Positions 46,560 through 57,601 of a stretch of 64,000 nt of DNA are shown here, piece by piece. Source of the DNA: Hemerocallis citrina. Lineage: Eukaryota > Streptophyta > Magnoliopsida > Asparagales > Asphodelaceae. A program made the translations under genes and the position numbers. The stretch is taken from NCBI GenBank assembly GCA_017893485.1, contig CM030367.1:139256388-139320387 (forward strand), in the 5' to 3' direction. Under the pieces are notes generated by a model that did no database searches, was not told the origin of the DNA, and worked only from the letters and a program-made list of their open reading frames with translations. Within the stretch, counting starts at the first letter, position 1, and each line of letters opens with the position of its first letter.

Positions 46560-47350
46560 GACAATGGAGAATGAATATATGGGTCCCAAAAACCAGGGGC
46601 GACTGTACCTGATAACTAAGTCCAGGAAAGGGGAGACGATCTCCTTTCTTAATAATTACACTTGGAGTTCCTAACGAGTTTATTAGACCCTTAATGGAGG
46701 GAAAATGTTTTCAGTGAGTTCTCTATTATTATCGATGGTGGCATTCGAGCAGACCACTATTTGGAAAACTAAGGTTCCGCTAAAGATGACCTTCAGCTGG
46801 CTAGTGGTTAGAAAGGTCTTCCTCATCAAGGACAACATGTCAAACGTAATTAGCAGGAGCCACAACTGTGTGGCTTGTGTAACTCCAAGTTGAAAATGGT
46901 AGATTGCATGTTGCTCATGTGCTCATTTGTCATGAGTTTGTGGAGTGATATCTCTGATAGATTGGTCATCATGTCACCCCCGCCAAACTCACTTACGTTA
47001 CTCGGAGGAGAGTGGAGGACCAAAATAATCCTTAAAGAAAATAGGGAACGTTGGGATATTGGGGTAGTAGATATTTGCAGGGGGCTTTGAACAAAGAAGA
47101 ATCATCGAATTTTTAGGAGTACATACATGCATATGCATCAGATTATCGAGGTTATCAGGTCAATATTTTTTTTTTGATTTAGGAGAGCAAGGCCTACTCT
47201 GAAAAGAAGATGAAGGAAATGGGAGTTGTTCTTTTCTTTTTTGGAATGAGTATCATACCCCCCGGAACCCAACATGTTGGTGGGATAAACATCATTCTTT
47301 CCAATGTTTGTAACATTTTGTTAAATTCTTATTAATGGAACTTAGGGAAG
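46560..47350 (+). pseudogene. L1-type LINE remnant (zf-RVT region)
   Basis: A broken frame at 46705-47000 reads IWKTKVPLKMTFSWLVV, then a segment like the zf-RVT cysteine region (HNCVACV) and, in the next frame, CSFVMSLWSDI, which is the usual order at the C-terminus of plant LINE ORF2. The tail to 47350 (TGTAACATTTTGTTAAATTC then TTATTAATGG) resembles LINE 3' ends. At least one frameshift (about 46895) and several stops are present; RT itself is not visible. Confidence 0.65.
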
Positions 47351-47939
47351 ACTTTTTGCCTTACCATTAACAATTTAAATAAAAAAGGGTCAAACAGATT
47401 AGGGGGATTAAACATTTTTTTTAAAAAAATGGTTTTTAAGTTTGGATTTAGAGTTTTAAACCATTTAAGTCCAACCATTTACCTGTTTCCTTGTCAAAAA
47501 ACCCAACCAAACCCAATCGATCTTGAACCTCATGCTTGAAAGGAAATGAAAACCCTAGTTTGACCAACTCATTGGCCCCGTCGCTGCTCCTTTTCACCAT
47601 GAGTGTGTGGATCTGTCTCTAGGTTTCATCGTCGCCCTGCTTCCTCCAGTCCTCGTCACTCGTTCCTTTTATTGAATTTATGAACTATGTTTTGTGTGTG
47701 TGTGTGTGAGCATGTTGTAATTTAGCCTTATTTTCATTTTTTGCATGTTGTATGAAGAAATCATTAATTTTTTCCCCTTTCTTTTGTTTTTTTTTAGTTT
47801 AGTATTTTTCATATTTTAAATATATTTTAACATTAAAAAATTGAAAACTATTTCTTTCCCACAAAAACCTAACTGATGTCTGGCGGATCCATTGTTCTTG
47901 GAATGTTGTTTTGATGCACTTATACGTGGTATACTCAAA
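47351..47939. other. unassigned interval
   Basis: No gene is recognised. A short (TG)n lies at about 47692-47708. Confidence 0.45.
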
Positions 47940-47944
47940 TGCTT

Positions 47945-48227
47945 GGTAATGCCCCGTGTCTCGAATACTCAGTACATGAGGATATTTTTCCAAAAATCTG
48001 CTTTGAACACAAGTTATTACAGATACAAAGTACACATTAATTTAAAACTTTATTGTGCAACTGGTCGTCACAACTTTCTATAACTTAATATTACAAGTCC
48101 ATCTAATATATCTACAAGCCAGTTAATATAGTAGGCCCATCCGACAAGCCAAAGCCCACCACCAACAATTAAATATAACCCACTAATTAATTAATAAATC
48201 CTAAGCACTCCACCTAGGGGTATTACA
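47945..48227 (-). repeat. 3' LTR of the TRIM
   Basis: It is similar to 48917-49211 throughout, including TTACAAGTCCAT, CCACTAATTA and CACCTAGGGGTATTAC blocks, with several indels, so the insertion is not recent. Confidence 0.8.
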
Positions 48228-48430
48228 CTCACCCTCCCTAAGAACTTGGCTTCCTCGCTAAGCTCAGACCCATATCCCGGACCTCCTTTCTGGCCGATGT
48301 AGTCCACATGGATACTGCTACCTTGATCCCACCAACGTACTACCTTGGTCTTTCTACTAACGTACTGTTGCTGGCTCTGCCGGTGTGTACACTCATTATG
48401 GCCCAACCATCAGGGTCGAAAGTTCAGCTC

Positions 48431-48587
48431 CAGGGGCGGAGGCAGGTAGAGAGTATGGGGGCACAAAATGGGACCCCAATTTTTTTTGTAAAACCCACCT
48501 TACATATACCAAATTTTTTATTCCCCCCCCCCCCCTTTTATTTTTTTTGGGACCCCAAAGCCCAACCCGTCCTAATTAAGCCCAACT

Positions 48588-48644
<57 letters not shown>

Positions 48645-48898
48645 ATAACCCAACCCATCTATATCTATTAAGTATTAAGCCCATCAATTTTTTTTCTACT
48701 AGCGAAGCATTTTCTTGTTATTTTATCAAATTCATATATGATGTGTAGTTTGGTTTACAAATATATGAATTTTATGATAATATTTGATCTAATTACATTG
48801 ATTTTCTAACAAATATGAATTGGAGAATTTTAGATAACAATCATGACGATGCCGAAAAAAATGGGACCCCCATTTTGATTTGTCTGGTTCCGCCACTG
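48431..48898. mobile_element. hAT MITE nested in the TRIM
   Basis: Ends are CAGGGGCGGAGGCAGG and, inverted, CAGTGGCGGAACCAGAC, typical plant hAT termini. Flanking octamers TTCAGCTC (48423-48430) and GTCGGCTC (48899-48906) agree at 6 of 8 positions. It contains a (TA)n array (48591-48640). The right 70 bp closely match the right end of 51186-51999, so both belong to one family. Confidence 0.8.
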
Positions 48899-48902
48899 GT
48901 CG

Positions 48903-48914
48903 GCTCTGATACCA
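48903..48914 (-). promoter_or_regulatory. tRNA-iMet primer-binding site of the TRIM
   Basis: TGGTATCAGAGC on the minus strand, two bases inside the 5' LTR. Confidence 0.85.
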
Positions 48915-48916
48915 TT

Positions 48917-49211
48917 TGTAATGCCTCGTGTCACGGATACCCAGTATATTTTTCCCAAGAACCTATTTCATATACAAAGTAAATAATAATTTAAAACTTA
49001 TATATATACAATTTGTTTGTACATTGTTCTTTTACATATTATGACTTATATAACTTTACAAAATTTAATATTACAAGTCCATTTAATATGTCTAGAAGCT
49101 CACTTAATATACTAGGCCTAGCCTACAAGCCAAAGGCCAACACCAACAAATAAATATAGCCCACTAATTAGTTATTAATAAATCCTCAGCCCACCACCTA
49201 GGGGTATTACG
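48917..49211 (-). repeat. 5' LTR of the TRIM
   Basis: It starts TGTAATGCCTCGTG and ends GGGGTATTACG on the plus strand. The last base departs from the expected A. Confidence 0.8.
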
Positions 49212-49216
49212 TGGTT

Positions 49217-49830
49217 GCTTGGTTACAATGTGATGAGGTTTTCTACGGAAAGGAAGGGGAATATACATGTGAAGTAGGATTTAACCATGATTTTTTCTCC
49301 CAAATTATTTTTAAAATTAACTTCTTTGTTAGATTGGTTATTTACTTTCATGTTGGAGAAACACGAGGTTTTTTTAATGGTTTGTTTATCTTCTTCTATG
49401 TATATCTATGATTTATTAATTATTTTACTTCACTTTTTGATGATTTAATACTTTTTCGGTACATGGTTACATTGTTCTATTGCTTATCATGAACATAAAT
49501 GCTTTAATAGCAACCATGACCATGTATACGCATATACTGTACAGGGGTACTCTCTTTGCATACTATTTATACTGTCAAATGCATAATGATTTACTGTTGA
49601 CCTATATTGGTGGCAACGAGCCACAAAAAGTATTCTACTTTTGTTAGTCGATGTATAGGGAAATTGCTTTTCTGGTGTATTCTCTATTTTTTGCCTTAGT
49701 TTTCATGTATATTGCGCATAATTAACTGATTTTGGTTGTGGAGAAGCTGATCATTTACTTATGCCTGGATAGTTTGGTTCCAAAAAACATCTTTTATGAC
49801 ATTTACTTTATATTTTAAGATCACCTAAAG
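49217..49830. other. unassigned interval
   Basis: This is AT-rich DNA without a recognisable gene. A 66-codon frame at 49211-49411 lacks motifs and overlaps the TRIM edge. Confidence 0.4.
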
Positions 49831-51083
49831 TAGGGTTGGCATTCCGATCGAATGGGTCGGGTCAGGTCGTACCCACGCGATATGCAGCTATACTTGGGCG
49901 GGTTCGGGTCAGGTCGGTCGTTAACCGGGCCGGGTTCAAAAATGGAGAGTTCGACTCAGCCGACCCGCGAACCCGTTAGGGTCGAACCCGTTTCTGGTCG
50001 GGCCGGGTCGCAAGTTGGCCCGTTTGGAATTTTTTTAGCTACTTTACTTGATTTTTTTTTACAATAAGTATAACTGTTTAAGAGTGGGAAAATGCATATA
50101 TTATTGATTATTCATTTCAACTACTAAGAATTTTTTACAAGTTTTTTACCTACAAATTGAAGGGGGTTTCCCCTCTTTTAACCAAAAAAATAAATAAAAT
50201 TTTTTTTTACAACAAGTATAAGAGATTAAGAATTAAATAAAATTTTTACAACAAGTTTGTATTTGTTCGTTTTCGTCCTGTAGCTCCTCCTAGTAGATAT
50301 GGAGGTAGTTGTCCATTTGGTGGTGCGTAGCTTGAGTTGGGTCTCGGCGGAGGATGGGCGTTGCCTTCTTCCTTCGGGGATGGATCTTCGCACGGTTGGG
50401 TTGCTCAGCCTTTGGCTGCTTCTGTCGTTCTGGGCTCCGTTGTGGTCGGGTCTCGGTTGACGCGACGTTTCATCTTGGCTGATCTGATCACCGCGGTCTC
50501 CTCTCTTGCGGTCTGTGCGGTGGTTTAGATTGTGGTCGCTTGATTGTTGGTTGTAGCTGTTTCGCTTCAGCAAAAATCTCTTTTGTTTTCGTTTCTTTGT
50601 CGGTAGCATTTTTGTTATTATTGTTTGGGTAATTTTATCCCTTGTAAAATTCACCTTGTACAGAACTCTTTTTTTAATGATTATTTGGCTGGAGTCTTAG
50701 GACTCTATCAGCATTATCAAAAAAAAAGAATTAAACAAAATTGCATATATATTATTAATTTCAACTTCTATGAAAAAACATACAAATTGAAGGGGTTTCC
50801 CTCTCTTTTAACCTAAAAAATAAATAAATAAATTTTTTACAACAAGTATAAGAGATTAAGAATTAAACAAAATTGTATATATATTATTAATTTCAACCTC
50901 TCTGAAAATTTTTCAACTTTTTTACATACAAACTGTTAAAAAAATACAAATTCTCTCAATTACATGTTTAAGAGGACAATTCAGAGTTCAAGATAGCCTA
51001 GAGTTAGATTGAATAGAGGGCATTGGATTACTGTCGTACACCTTTACTTAACCTAAACCTAGGATCTCATCGCCCTAAATTCA
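49831..51083 (-). other. 3' non-coding end of the hAT element with subterminal repeats
   Basis: GGTCGGGTCAGG-type repeats occupy 49850-50000. A unit containing AAATTGAAGGGGTTTCCCTC and ACAACAAGTATAAGAGATTAAG recurs two to three times (about 50100-50245, 50728-50860 and partly 50860-50940). A retroposon sits between copies (50245-50725). Confidence 0.6.
50245..50725 (+). mobile_element. retroposon (LINE 3' fragment or SINE) with poly(A) and 17-bp TSD
   Basis: It ends in a poly(A) at 50719-50727. The flanks AAGAATTAAATAAAATT (50228-50244) and AAGAATTAAACAAAATT (50726-50742) differ at one base. The GC-rich body and a terminal GGCTGGAGTCTTAGGACTCT resemble LINE 3' UTRs, but there is no coding. 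The flanks also belong to a local repeat, which weakens the TSD argument. Confidence 0.55.
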
Positions 51084-51185
51084 TTAATCTTGTTTTTGGA
51101 CTTCAGGGGAGTTACTTTCATTTGTTGATGTAGATGTCGCTTTTCCTTGAGCCGTGTCTTCTGCCTTCATCCAATCTTCATTGCA
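51084..51185 (-). pseudogene. hAT transposase, extreme C-terminus
   Basis: The minus strand reads CNEDWMKAEDTAQG, then a Ser/Thr-rich tail and stop at 51084. The EDWxKAED pattern is the usual continuation of the hAT dimerisation domain found at 52000-52371. The two parts are separated by the MITE at 51186-51999. Confidence 0.7.
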
Positions 51186-51999
51186 CACGGGGCGGAGAGA
51201 GAGGGTGAGTGGGGGGGACATTTGGGACCACAAATTTTTTTGTAAAACCCCCTTCATATAGGCCAACATTTTTATTTGGCCCCCCAGTTAAAAAAAATTG
51301 GGACCCCCAAGCTCAGTCCACCTCTTAAAGGTTGAAATAGTGGTATGGATTTTGGACTAAAAAATAATTCATTCTCTCATTCTATTAATTAAGTCAAACT
51401 GCTCAAGCTTAAAAAAAGAAACTCAAACCCAACCCATCTATTAAGCCCAAACTTCCTTTGTTCTCTCATTCTCTATAATATAATATGTAGTCTGGATTTC
51501 AATTCTAAATCATTTTGTTGATTCAATTCCAAGTATGTAGTATGGATTTTATTGTGTTGATACAAGTATGAACAAATCATTTTTTTTTCTACCCATTAAC
51601 TTTTTTTTAATCTTAACAATAATGCTTATTATTTGATCTGTATAATCCTTGGATAAAATTTTGAATAACAAACTAATGTGTACACAAGTTACAAGTATAT
51701 CTATTCATTTGGGTCGTATCTCTTGGCCTCTAGTATTATAACAGTGTAAATACCGTAGTATGATTATTGATTATTATTATTACTCTTACCAAATTTAGAG
51801 TACAACTGTACAAGTGCCAAAAAATACATGATACTAAGAATACTAATTCAAATTTTTACTTTGATTATAACTTTATTTTGATCCAACTACTTTGATTTTT
51901 CTTAACAAAAATAAAGTAATGAATTATCGACAACAATCATGTCGATGCCCGAAAAAAAAAAGTGGAACCCCCATTTTGATTAGTCTGGCTCCACCAGTG
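51186..51999. mobile_element. hAT MITE inserted in the transposase C-terminus (814 bp)
   Basis: The left end CACGGGGCGGAGAGAG and right end CTGGCTCCACCAGTG (inverted: CACTGGTGGAGCCAG) are degenerate versions of the CAGGGGCGGAGCCAG termini. The interior shares GGGACC...TTTTTTTGTAAAACCC at the left and CAATCATGTCGATGCC with CCCCCATTTTGATTAGTCTG at the right with the element at 48431-48898. No clean 8-bp duplication is visible. Confidence 0.7.
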
Positions 52000-52371
52000 A
52001 GCATCTCCAACGAATCCTGCTTCAAGCGATTCTTGTAATCTGTTAGAACTCTGTCACTTGTAGAAAAATCGCTTTCGGAAGCAACTGTGGAGATCTCTAA
52101 TCATAAGTGAAAAAATAGGAAAAAGATTTTCATTTCTTTCCACCATTGTACCACTCCAATCTTAGTACTAGATTTCTCACTATCTTGTTGATTATACCAA
52201 TTTAATTTATTAGGTGCATTAGTCCTAGTTTTTTTTAAAATGAAAATGAGCAAGTAAATTAAAAATGGCATCTTCTAATGTACTCTTACCCTTACCTCTA
52301 GAATTAGAAGAAGAAGAAGAAATTATACTAGTTGTACTACTAGATATAAAAGTTCTATCACAATAATCATT
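52000..52371 (-). pseudogene. hAT transposase, C-terminal dimerisation domain
   Basis: On the minus strand the sequence reads NLFPIFSLMIRDL, then in the next frame SESDFSTSDRVLTDYKNRL and KQDSLEML, the hallmark hAT dimerisation region (normally ASESxFSxxGRVL). The DNA upstream of it reads a Ser-rich segment. One frameshift and several stops are present. This domain normally mediates transposase oligomerisation. Confidence 0.82.
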
Positions 52372-52730
52372 GGTTAATTTTTTTTTAAAAAACCCACTGA
52401 ACTTTGGGCAATTTAAAAAAAAACCACACTAAGTTTTTTATATATAAAAAAACCGCACAAAACTTTAAAAATACAAACACTGACAGAGTTAGAGTTAGGG
52501 TTAGTTTAGGGGGGGTTATTTAAACATCTGATTAGTTAAGTGATGTTTTTTTTAAACACAAATGAAAGATGAAAGTGGTTTTTTTAAATTTACCCTAACG
52601 GAGACCAAACTCTGTTAAAGTGAGTTTTTTTAAACTAAAATTTTGCACGGTTTTTTTTATATAAAAAAATTAGTGCGGTTTTTTTAAACTGGCCCAAAGT
52701 TTAGTGATTTTTTTAAATATAAATATAGCC
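52372..52730. mobile_element. foldback-type MITE with terminal inverted repeats of about 80 bp
   Basis: The left arm (about 52378-52465, AACCCACTGAACTTTGGGCA...) and right arm (about 52640-52716, CTGGCCCAAAGTTTAGTGAT...) are inverse copies for most of their length, including AAACCGCAC blocks. It separates two coding blocks of the hAT transposase. The target duplication is obscured by A/T runs. Confidence 0.7.
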
Positions 52731-52734
52731 AATA

Positions 52735-52921
52735 ATTATAGTTATTCAATGTCGATTCAAGGCTAGCTAAAAACTTTTCGCAATCAACTTTCGGATTCAT
52801 CTCCAAGTAAAGTAAAAAACATTTCAATTAAACTTCTCGTACCCGCCAATTTGATACGAGGATCCATAACAGTAGCAATACAATACAACATAGGAGGAGT
52901 AAAATACTTCAAAAATTTTGT
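52735..52921 (-). pseudogene. hAT transposase, middle segment (DPR motif)
   Basis: The minus strand reads YCIATVMDPRIKLAG, matching the conserved AxxLDPRxK block before the hAT dimerisation domain, then LIEMFFTLLGDESES and a stop. It breaks off at the LTR boundary (52922) in the upstream direction and resumes at 62016. Confidence 0.82.
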
Positions 52922-53640
52922 GTAACCCCTAATCCCGTATATACATGTATTACCGTATTTTCAGTATTTCAATTCTTTAAAATTTTCTTCTCACTTTTAA
53001 ATTCATTTGTTTTTTTGGTTTTAAATTCAACAATTATATTTTTAATTGATATTATTCTGATTTAGAAGTTTATTTCTTATTCTTATTTTTATTTATATTT
53101 TAGCCAAAAATTAAATTTCTGTTAATTGATCTACTTTATTCTCAATTATAATTTTATTCTCGTTATTTTTAACGAAAGCCCGGATTTTTTCTGATTTCCT
53201 TATTGGATTTTAAGCCCATCTTATACTTATTTGAATTATATAAATTTCTGGTCCAATCACATTCCTTTCTTTTTCTCCTAATTGTATTTGTTTTGAAGCC
53301 CAATCAAGCCCAACCCGAAACAACCAGTATGACCCCAACTCTTCTTTTCCAAACTGAAACCCCAACATTTAATTACTCTAATATTTAATTCATTAAGACC
53401 CCTTTAATTACTATATTAAATTTTATTATTATTAATCTCGTAACTCCTTCTCTCTCTCTCTCCCTCATCCGTTTCTTCTCATTCTTTCTTCAAATACCCA
53501 ACACAGAAAAACCCCTCCTTCCTCTGTGTCCATCTTCCTCCCGCTCACTCACTTCCCTGTTTCGAACCCAACCGAAGTATCCCCTCCTCCACCTCCTCGT
53601 CCTCGACTCACCAACCGCCATTGCCTCTCCACCTCGCAAC
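52922..53640 (+). repeat. solo LTR, 5' portion
   Basis: This is an AT-rich U3-like segment turning into CT-rich DNA from about 53440. It ends with the copia target GCAAC (53636-53640). Confidence 0.8.
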
Positions 53641-54376
53641 TGTTGGCTGTGTTTCTCAAAACCAAGCTCCTCATTTCCTTGCTTTTAGTCCCACATCGGT
53701 TGGTGGATGTGCATTGTGAGTGGTTATATTACAACCCCTCCTTTACTCCTTTGAAGACTTGTGTGGTGTGGGGAACTCGTGGGCCACACGCGCGCGCCGC
53801 CGCCATCCTGTCCGACGCGTGTAATGGGCACGGGTGCGCGCCCACACCTGCAAGCGCTGAATTGCTCTTCGGGTTCAGGTTGAGGCCCAAAACTCCTTTT
53901 TGCTATTTCTTTTTATTTTTACATTTATTTGACCGTTTCCTGGATCAGTTATTTAGATTCGAATTTTTTGGCCATCTTCTCTGTGCACGTTTGTGCGTGG
54001 GATCAGCAACGGTTGAGAACTCGCTGCCTATATATTCCACTATTTTCTTCCCTTTACAGATTACTGAAAAACATTCCCTACAAACTCTTCCTCTCGCCTC
54101 TCAATTGCGTCCTTCTGTTTTCTCCTCTTTGGTTCTGGGCAAAGCTAAGTTTGGGTCGCATCTCTCGACGTTGTGTGCGACAGGGAGACACCGGTGATAT
54201 CGAGGGTTTTACCACTAGGAGCATCTGAGAAAAGTCTGCACATAAGACCTCGGATCAACTCTTAGGGCAGTGTGTTCCGCGCGACTTCCCCATAGGCCGG
54301 TAACTTTGTTCTTATTTATTTTAGTTTGTTATTGCGAGTTGCAGAAAATCAAAGAACCAGGGACATTTGTATAACA
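53641..54376 (+). repeat. 5' LTR of copia-C (736 bp)
   Basis: It starts TGTTGGCTGTGTTTC and ends ATTTGTATAACA. It includes TTAGTCCCACATCGG (53687), common in plant LTRs, a GC-rich CACGCGCGCGCCGCCGCC segment (53787) and a CTATATATTCC box (54028). Confidence 0.85.
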
Positions 54377-55596
54377 ATCTAAGAGTTGACCTTATATACC
54401 TTATTACTTGTTCTTTCCGTTCTAATATTTTGTTCATTATTAAACATAGGCCGGGCTGAAAAATTATAAATTCTCAATTATTAGTGATCAGGCCTAAATT
54501 AGCACTGATTAAATTAGCACATACATATACTGATTAAACTGCATACTGGTTAATTTAGCACATATAAACAAATTTGCATATTGTTAATCTGCCAAGCACA
54601 TACATATACTGATTAAACTGCATACTGGTTAATTTAGCACATATAAACAAATTTGCATATTGTAAATCTGTCAAGCACATACATATACTGATTAAACTGC
54701 ATAGTGGTTAATTTAGCACATATAAACAAATTTGCATATTGTTAATCTGTCAAGCACATACATATACTAATTAAACTGCATACTGTTTAAATTAGCACAT
54801 ATAAACAAATTTGCATACTGTTAATCTGTCAAGCACACATATATATACTGATTAAATTGCATACTGATTAAATTAGCACATATATATACACATATTTTCT
54901 TTTTCATAAAGTGTTGTTCATATTACTTATAGATCACATACTTTGTTATTAACAAATTGCATCACTATAAATTCCCACATTATAGAATATCTGTAGCTTT
55001 AATATTCTTAAAGTATTGATCTATTGTTAATCACAATATTTGTTGGCACCAACATTTGTGTTATTAGATTCATTTTAATATTCTCAAAGCTTTAGAATAT
55101 TTCTCGCTGTAAATCTGCTTTTATAAATTTGCAATCATCAATCTGCTAGCATAATTAATTGTTAGTACATTATTCTTGTTATATTGTGAATAACATTACT
55201 GCTTACATAACAATATCAAGGCTATTATTAATCTGTGGTGCTAGATATTACTTGGTATTCTTTAAACATTTAGATAAAGGAATAGTTTATTGACTTTGCA
55301 AATTCCTTTAAAAGAAATCTAAAGTTCTAAAAAGTAAAGATAAATTTGGGAACAAGCCGAAAAGGTCCTTCTATCAACCGGGTGTAAACAGCCCTAAGCG
55401 ACACGGTATTTAAGCATCTTCGGACCACCGCTAGCTGGGAACCGGCCCCTACAGCTAACCCAAGTTAATCGGAACTTAATAGACTAAAGATTTGTTAAGG
55501 TCGATTAGCAAGATCATTAAACTATTTTTCTAGAGCCCCTGACACATTTAGCTACAATATTATTTCTGCAGACTCTAGACTGCTATACTAGTTATC
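54377..55596 (+). other. copia-C leader with a tandem repeat of about 79 bp
   Basis: No primer site matching TGGTATCAGAGC is visible after the LTR. From about 54520 to 54880 a unit of about 79 bp (containing AGCACATATAAACAAATTTG and CATACATATACTGATTAAAC) is repeated about four times. The rest is AT-rich, and a more GC-balanced stretch (55360-55460) precedes gag. Confidence 0.75.
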
Positions 55597-56991
55597 ATGA
55601 CTGGGAAAGAAGAGACTGCTACTGCTAAGCCAGCCAAGTTTGATGGCACCCACTTCAAGAGGTGGCAGAGTCAGATGAAATTCTGGCTCACCACTTTAAG
55701 ACTGCTTTCAGCAATTGATGGATCCACACCCATTACAACTGATTCTGACAAATCTGAGTCTACTAAAGAAGTTTCCGAATCTCCTATTTCCTCTCAAACT
55801 CCTAAGGAACCTTCTAGTTCCCAAAAACCTAAAACCCCTAAGGAAATAGACTTTCACTATTTTCATCGAATTCTAAGCGGTTTATTTGATTCTCTTTATG
55901 ATATATTCTTTGAATATAAGAATGCTAAAGAACTTTGGGATGCTCTGGAAGATGAATATGGTTGTGATGATGCTGGAATTGAAAGATTCAATTCTTCTGC
56001 TTTTAATAGGTATTTCATGGTAGATAACAAACCTATGAATGACCAAATCCATGAATTCCAAGAAAATGTGAGGCATATTCAAGCCAAAGGTACAATATTT
56101 TCTACTGAGTATAAGATAGCTTGCCTAATAGATAAGCTCCCTTCTTCTTGGTCTGATGTCAAGAAGGAACTCACTCATACTCAAGGTGAACTTACCTTTG
56201 CCCAAGTCCTAAAAAAGATTAGAACAGAAGATCAACTTAGGCTAAGGTCCAACCCTAAAAATGAGTCTAAGGCAAAGGTAAACCTTGTAGTATCATCCCA
56301 AGGCAAGCCCAAACCTAATAATCCTCACAAACCTAAGAAGAACCCCTTCAAGAAAAAGAACTTTCAGCCTCATCACCAGAACCACCAAAACTGCCAACAC
56401 CAGCAAAACCATAGAACTAGAAACTTCAGTCAGACTCAGGATCAACAGAAGATTTGTTTGGTGTGTGGAAGAACAAACCATCTATCCTTCAATTGTTTTC
56501 ATAGGAAGAAGGAACCAATCAAGACTCTTTATAAGGGGAAAGGCCCTACCAAACCAGAAGTCAACATGATTCTGAATGGATCTTCTAGTTCCTTCAGGTC
56601 TGTGACTTACCAATCTTCTGTTAATATTTCTTACCATTCTGATGATTGGTGGTTGGATTCTGGAGCTAATGTTCATGTTTCATTTGATCGCTCTTGTTTT
56701 TCAAACTATCAGGAATCATGTGGAGGAGGCATAACCCTAGGTGATGGCTCAACGGCACAGATTGTAGGAAGAGGAAGAATAGATCTGAAGATGACATCAG
56801 GGAAAAATTTGCTTGTTCATGATGTACTTCATGTGCCGTCAGTTAGGAGGAACTTAGTTAGTGGTTCCCTTCTTGTAGCGTCAGGTTTCAAGATTGTAAT
56901 GGAAGCCAATAAAGTTGTATTTTCTAAGAATGAGTTCTTTATTGGAAAAGAATATGTAAAGGATGGTCTTTATTCTCAGTACTATAAATAA
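55597..56991 (+). pseudogene. gag-pol: copia-C gag and protease
   Basis: This is an open frame of 464 codons starting at ATG 55597. Residues 14-45 (KFDGTHFKRWQSQMKFWL) are the N-terminal gag motif and about 90-215 a UBN2-type capsid domain. A basic Asn/His/Gln-rich linker leads to a CCHC knuckle with Cys287, Cys290, His295 and Cys300. The protease active site is D354-S355-G356 (WWLDSGANVHV). The frame closes at 56991, but the next domain overlaps in another frame from 56963, so a single frameshift lies near 56985. The gag-protease part is otherwise intact. Confidence 0.85.
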
Positions 56992-57601
56992 AATGTTAGA
57001 TCCTTCTCCTGTTATTTCAAATGTAGAATCTTCCAATGTTTGGCATGGTAGACTAGGTCATGTGAATCTGGGTTCTCTAAAAAGGATGATGAACTTAGCT
57101 CTTATTCCCAAGTCTCATGTAGATAATAAACACAAATGTGCAGTTTGTGTTCAAGCCAAACATTCTAAACTACCTTTCAAATATGTAGAAAGGAATTCTG
57201 ATCCTCGAGAACTAGTTCATAGTGATGTTTGTGACTCAAATAGGATTTTGATCCGAGGCGGTAGGAAATACTTTATCACTTTTATAGATGATTGTTCTAA
57301 GTATTGCTATACCTACCTTCTCAAAACCAAAGACGAAGTTCTGGATAGATTTAAGGTTTACAAATCTGAAGCTGAGAACCAATTAGAGAAAAAGATTAAG
57401 ATCCTTAGATCTGATCATGGCGGAGAGTATACCTCAAATGAAATGACTAAATTCTGTGAAGAACACGGAATAATTCATGAGGTGACTGCTCCTTACTCAC
57501 CACAGTCCAACGGAGTTGCTGAAAGGAAGAATCAAACTCTGTTAATGCCATGCTTCTCAGCTCAGGTGCTCCTGATAACTTGTAGGGAGAAGCCTTATTA
57601 A
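56963..57601 (+). pseudogene. pol: copia-C integrase
   Basis: In this 212-codon frame the zinc finger His28, His33, Cys59 and Cys62 and the catalytic Asp88 (HSDVCDS), Asp151 (RSDHGGEY) and Glu187 (QSNGVAERKN) are all present. The end (after QTLLMPCF) is out of frame and stops at 57601. In frames after this stop the expected LNRIPSKSKDKTPYELW and KVWGC segments follow, so a frameshift near 57555 broke the gene. Confidence 0.88.

Larger units (their letters stand above)
47945..49211 (-). mobile_element. TRIM (terminal-repeat retrotransposon in miniature) containing a hAT MITE
   Basis: Direct repeats of about 283 and 295 bp (47945-48227 and 48917-49211) begin (T/G)GTAATGCC and end GGGGTATTAC(A/G). 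They enclose only about 0.2 kb of internal sequence once the nested hAT MITE is removed. A tRNA-Met primer site next to the right LTR and an AGGGAGGGTGAG purine tract (minus strand) next to the left LTR give minus orientation. Flanks TGCTT (47940-47944) and TGGTT (49212-49216) match at 4 of 5 bases. There is no coding, as expected for TRIMs. Confidence 0.8.

Noticed and set aside
53526..54197. 223-codon plus-strand frame
   Set aside because: It runs across the solo LTR/copia LTR boundary at 53640 and is therefore a chance fusion.
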